A stretch of DNA of 32,328 nt from a virus: positions 1-32,328 of the IMG/VR virus record IMGVR_UViG_3300006920_000140; one strand, given 5' to 3'. Each line of letters begins with the position of its first letter. Position 1 is the first letter of the stretch. This document shows, one piece after another, positions 30,501-32,328 of this stretch. Both the position numbers and the translations under genes were made by a program. A model generated the notes under the pieces. It ran no database searches. It saw only the letters and a program-made list of their open reading frames with translations, and had not been told where the DNA came from.

Positions 30501-30601
30501 CATATAAGATAAAAAAGGAAAACATTAAGAAATTAAAGATCTTCTTAAAAAAGGTCAAAAATAACAAAACAAAAAAAGAAAAGAATGGCAACTCTATTTA
30601 A
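30497..30601 (+). CDS. Tiny Lys-rich ORF between connector and fibre
   Basis: 34 residues, 16 of them Lys. It starts at ATGA on the connector stop and runs 17 bases into the fibre gene. The tight overlaps favour translation, but such a Lys/Asn composition arises easily in AT-rich DNA, so it may only serve translational coupling. Confidence 0.4.
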   Translation: MTYKIKKENIKKLKIFLKKVKNNKTKKEKNGNSI

Positions 30602-32328
30602 CACTAAAATATCTCAAACCTACGAGGGTCTGATTAAGACGTTTGATAATGCAGCAATTACTGCGACGCTAAAAGAGCTTACAGACGGATCTGGAAACCA
30701 GTCGGGTTTATACATGAATACGGCAGGGGATTTTAAAGTAACGAATATTTTAGAATGGGGATCGCTTAAAGATACAGGCACAGGAGTTACAATAACTCGT
30801 TTCGTAACTTCTACTGACGGCATAGAGAATTTTGATAATAACACGTCTCTGCCTACATCGGCTGCCGTAAAACTATACGTTGATTCTAAATTTGCTACGT
30901 CAGACACTTTAGAAGAAGTTTTATCATTTGGCAATACAACAGGTGCAACCAATATAGTTATACAAAAAAGCATACAGTTACCAACAACAACTACAAACAA
31001 TGGAACACCTACAGATGTTGGTGTAATATCATTTGGTGGAACTTTTAGTAATGGAAATAGAATATTCAATGATGCTACAGGTGGTAATTTAAGAATACAG
31101 GGAACTGACAATTTATCTTTATTTGCTCCAAATCATAAAATTTCAAATGTTAATGGTAGTTTAATTACAGCAGGAGATACTGGAGTAAAATTGTTTTATC
31201 AAAATTCACAAAAATTACAAACAACAACATCAGGAATAGATGTTACTGGTAATCTTGTAGTAAGTGGAACTATAACAGGTTCAGGTGGTTCATTCTTGCC
31301 ACTTGCAGGGGGTACAATGAGTGGTAATATTGTTTTAAACGATAATGTTAAATCTATTTATGGTACTTCTTCTGATGGTCTTGAAATATATCACGATGGT
31401 TCAAATAGCTATATAGCTGATACTGGAACAGGAACATTAAATCTACGTGGAAGTACGCAAGTTCTTATATCAGGAGCAAATGGAGAAGTAGGAGTTCAAT
31501 ATGTAGAAAATGCAGGTGTTAATTTAAGACATAATAACATACAAAAACTTGGAACAAGTAGCGCAGGAGTAGATGTTACAGGTACTTTATCTACTACATC
31601 AAATGTAACAGTAGGAGCAAATGCAACTTTTATAGATAATGGAAAAGCCTTATTTGGTGCAGGGTCTGACTTAGAAATATACCACGATGGTTCTCATAAT
31701 TATTTTAAAGGAGCACCTAATTTATATATACAAACTAATGGAGCATTTAATGTAGAAACAGTTTCAGAAGTAGATATGATAAAAGCCACAGCAGGAAGTG
31801 GTGTAGAACTTTATTTTGCAGGAAATAAAAAACTAGAAACACTTACAGATGGTGCAAAGGTTACAGGTAATTTAGAAGTAACAGGCACAATTACAGGTAG
31901 TGGTGGCTCGTTCTTACCATTAGCAGGTGGAACTATGACAGGCAATACTATCCATAATGATAATGTAAAGTCTATTTACGGAACATCTAGTGATGGGTTA
32001 GAAGTTTATCACGATGGTTCTCATTCATACCTAAAAGATACAGGAACAGGAGATTTAAAAATTTCATCTAATACTGTAAGAATAGAATCCGATGGTGCTG
32101 AGAATATGATTATTGCTAGTGCTAATGGAGCAGTAAATCTTTATTACAATAACAATCAAAAAATAGCAACTACAAACACAGGTATAGCAGTAACAGGAAA
32201 TGCATCATTATCAACAGGGTTTTCTATTGTAGATGACCAATATGGTAAATTTGGAAATAATGATGATTTAATTATAGGACACGGAGGTTCTAGCCTTATA
32301 AGAAGTTTATCAGGAGATTTATACATTG
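30585..32328 (+). CDS. Tail fibre, N-terminal part (3' partial)
   Basis: 581 codons and still open at the window end. Residues 1-110 look like the virion-attachment part (M-A-T-L-F-N-T-K-I-S-Q-T-Y-E-G-L-I-K). From about residue 115 the style changes to modules with I-D-V-T-G-N, G-S-F-L-P-L-A-G-G-T-M-x-G-N and G-L-E-[IV]-Y-H-D-G-S, common in marine phage fibres. One such module is duplicated 618 bases apart. The last GATC is at 30760, and the rest has the composition of 1-2292. The C-terminal half is most likely the frame at 1-2292. Confidence 0.86.
   Translation, partial: MATLFNTKISQTYEGLIKTFDNAAITATLKELTDGSGNQSGLYMNTAGDFKVTNILEWGSLKDTGTGVTITRFVTSTDGIENFDNNTSLPTSAAVKLYVDSKFATSDTLEEVLSFGNTTGATNIVIQKSIQLPTTTTNNGTPTDVGVISFGGTFSNGNRIFNDATGGNLRIQGTDNLSLFAPNHKISNVNGSLITAGDTGVKLFYQNSQKLQTTTSGIDVTGNLVVSGTITGSGGSFLPLAGGTMSGNIVLNDNVKSIYGTSSDGLEIYHDGSNSYIADTGTGTLNLRGSTQVLISGANGEVGVQYVENAGVNLRHNNIQKLGTSSAGVDVTGTLSTTSNVTVGANATFIDNGKALFGAGSDLEIYHDGSHNYFKGAPNLYIQTNGAFNVETVSEVDMIKATAGSGVELYFAGNKKLETLTDGAKVTGNLEVTGTITGSGGSFLPLAGGTMTGNTIHNDNVKSIYGTSSDGLEVYHDGSHSYLKDTGTGDLKISSNTVRIESDGAENMIIASANGAVNLYYNNNQKIATTNTGIAVTGNASLSTGFSIVDDQYGKFGNNDDLIIGHGGSSLIRSLSGDLYI
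31271..32030 (+). repeat. In-frame duplicated fibre module (618-base spacing)
   Basis: Two copies, near 31271-31410 and 31889-32030, encode almost the same protein: T-G-S-G-G-S-F-L-P-L-A-G-G-T-M-[ST]-G-N followed by N-D-N-V-K-S-I-Y-G-T-S-S-D-G-L-E. Many differences between the DNA copies are at third codon positions, so the duplication is old or under protein-level selection. Confidence 0.8.

Noticed and set aside
30620-31111. 163-residue minus-strand frame opposite the fibre gene
   Set aside because: It is the complement of the open fibre frame; its Val/Pro/Ser-rich translation mirrors Thr/Asn/Gly codons and it has no start signals or neighbours on that strand.
1-32328. Direct terminal repeat proving circularity
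   Set aside because: The first bases do not recur at the end. A similar stretch near 151-167 and 32310-32327 encodes the same S/P-G-D-L-Y-I motif but is only a fibre repeat.
1-32328. tRNA genes, integrase, repressor or insertion sequences
   Set aside because: None could be supported: gaps are too short or too AT-rich for tRNA cloverleaves, and no recombinase or transposase motif is present in any frame I read.

Overview
The window is almost a whole genome of a tailed double-stranded DNA phage. Every gene lies on the + strand, and most neighbours touch or overlap by ATGA or TAATG. Both window ends fall inside the same long tail-fibre reading frame: its N-terminal part is at 30585-32328 and its C-terminal part at 1-2292. 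The sequence is therefore probably a circular or circularly permuted genome of about 32 kb, cut or left unassembled inside the repetitive fibre gene. Joining the ends as given puts the frame out by one base, so a few bases are probably missing. The AT-rich composition, the near absence of Shine-Dalgarno sequences, promoter-like sites of the TTTG...TAnnTTTG type and the type of structural proteins point to a Bacteroidota (probably flavobacterial) host. I see no integrase, repressor, DNA polymerase or tRNA.

Layout. 1-2292: fibre C-terminus with about 25 short glycine/asparagine repeats and an S74 intramolecular chaperone. 2327-4081: lysis region (M15 peptidase endolysin, small membrane protein, holin). 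4232-8247: recombination and replication (NinG-like nuclease, annealing-protein-like gene, SSB, RecA-fold ATPase, sigma-factor-like protein, PD-(D/E)XK nuclease) with several tiny early genes. 8317-10735: more small genes, a 5'-3' exonuclease, a ParB-fold protein and a DnaA-domain-IV-like protein. 10740-14406: an accessory cassette of a ParB-fold protein, S-adenosylmethionine decarboxylase (SpeD), an unknown protein, a DNA methyltransferase, a PAPS-reductase-like PP-loop protein and a second-type ParB protein (the last two an IbrA/IbrB-like pair). 14506-16003: small and large terminase. 16092-16683: four tiny genes. 16815-24252: tail genes, including a tail-chaperone-like gene with a probable -1 frameshift and the tape measure. 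24284-30500: head genes (XkdF-like protease, scaffold, major capsid), a tail-tube-like protein, portal and connector, followed by the fibre.

Regulation. Two promoter-like classes can be read by eye. Three copies of TTTG-N20/21-TATATTAG-like sequence precede small-gene blocks and resemble host promoters. Four copies of CAAA-N15-CGTTATATA, with exactly the same spacing each time, sit 12-15 bases before the ATG of structural genes. They look like phage late promoters that would give nearly leaderless mRNAs. The sigma-like gene at 6982-7479 is an obvious candidate to read them. Six hairpin terminators divide the genome.

Most interesting are the SpeD/methyltransferase/IbrAB-like cassette, the late-promoter motif, the dual-coded frameshift region, and a sharp compositional change in the distal fibre: no GATC at all over about 3.9 kb, against roughly 7-10 per kb sampled elsewhere.
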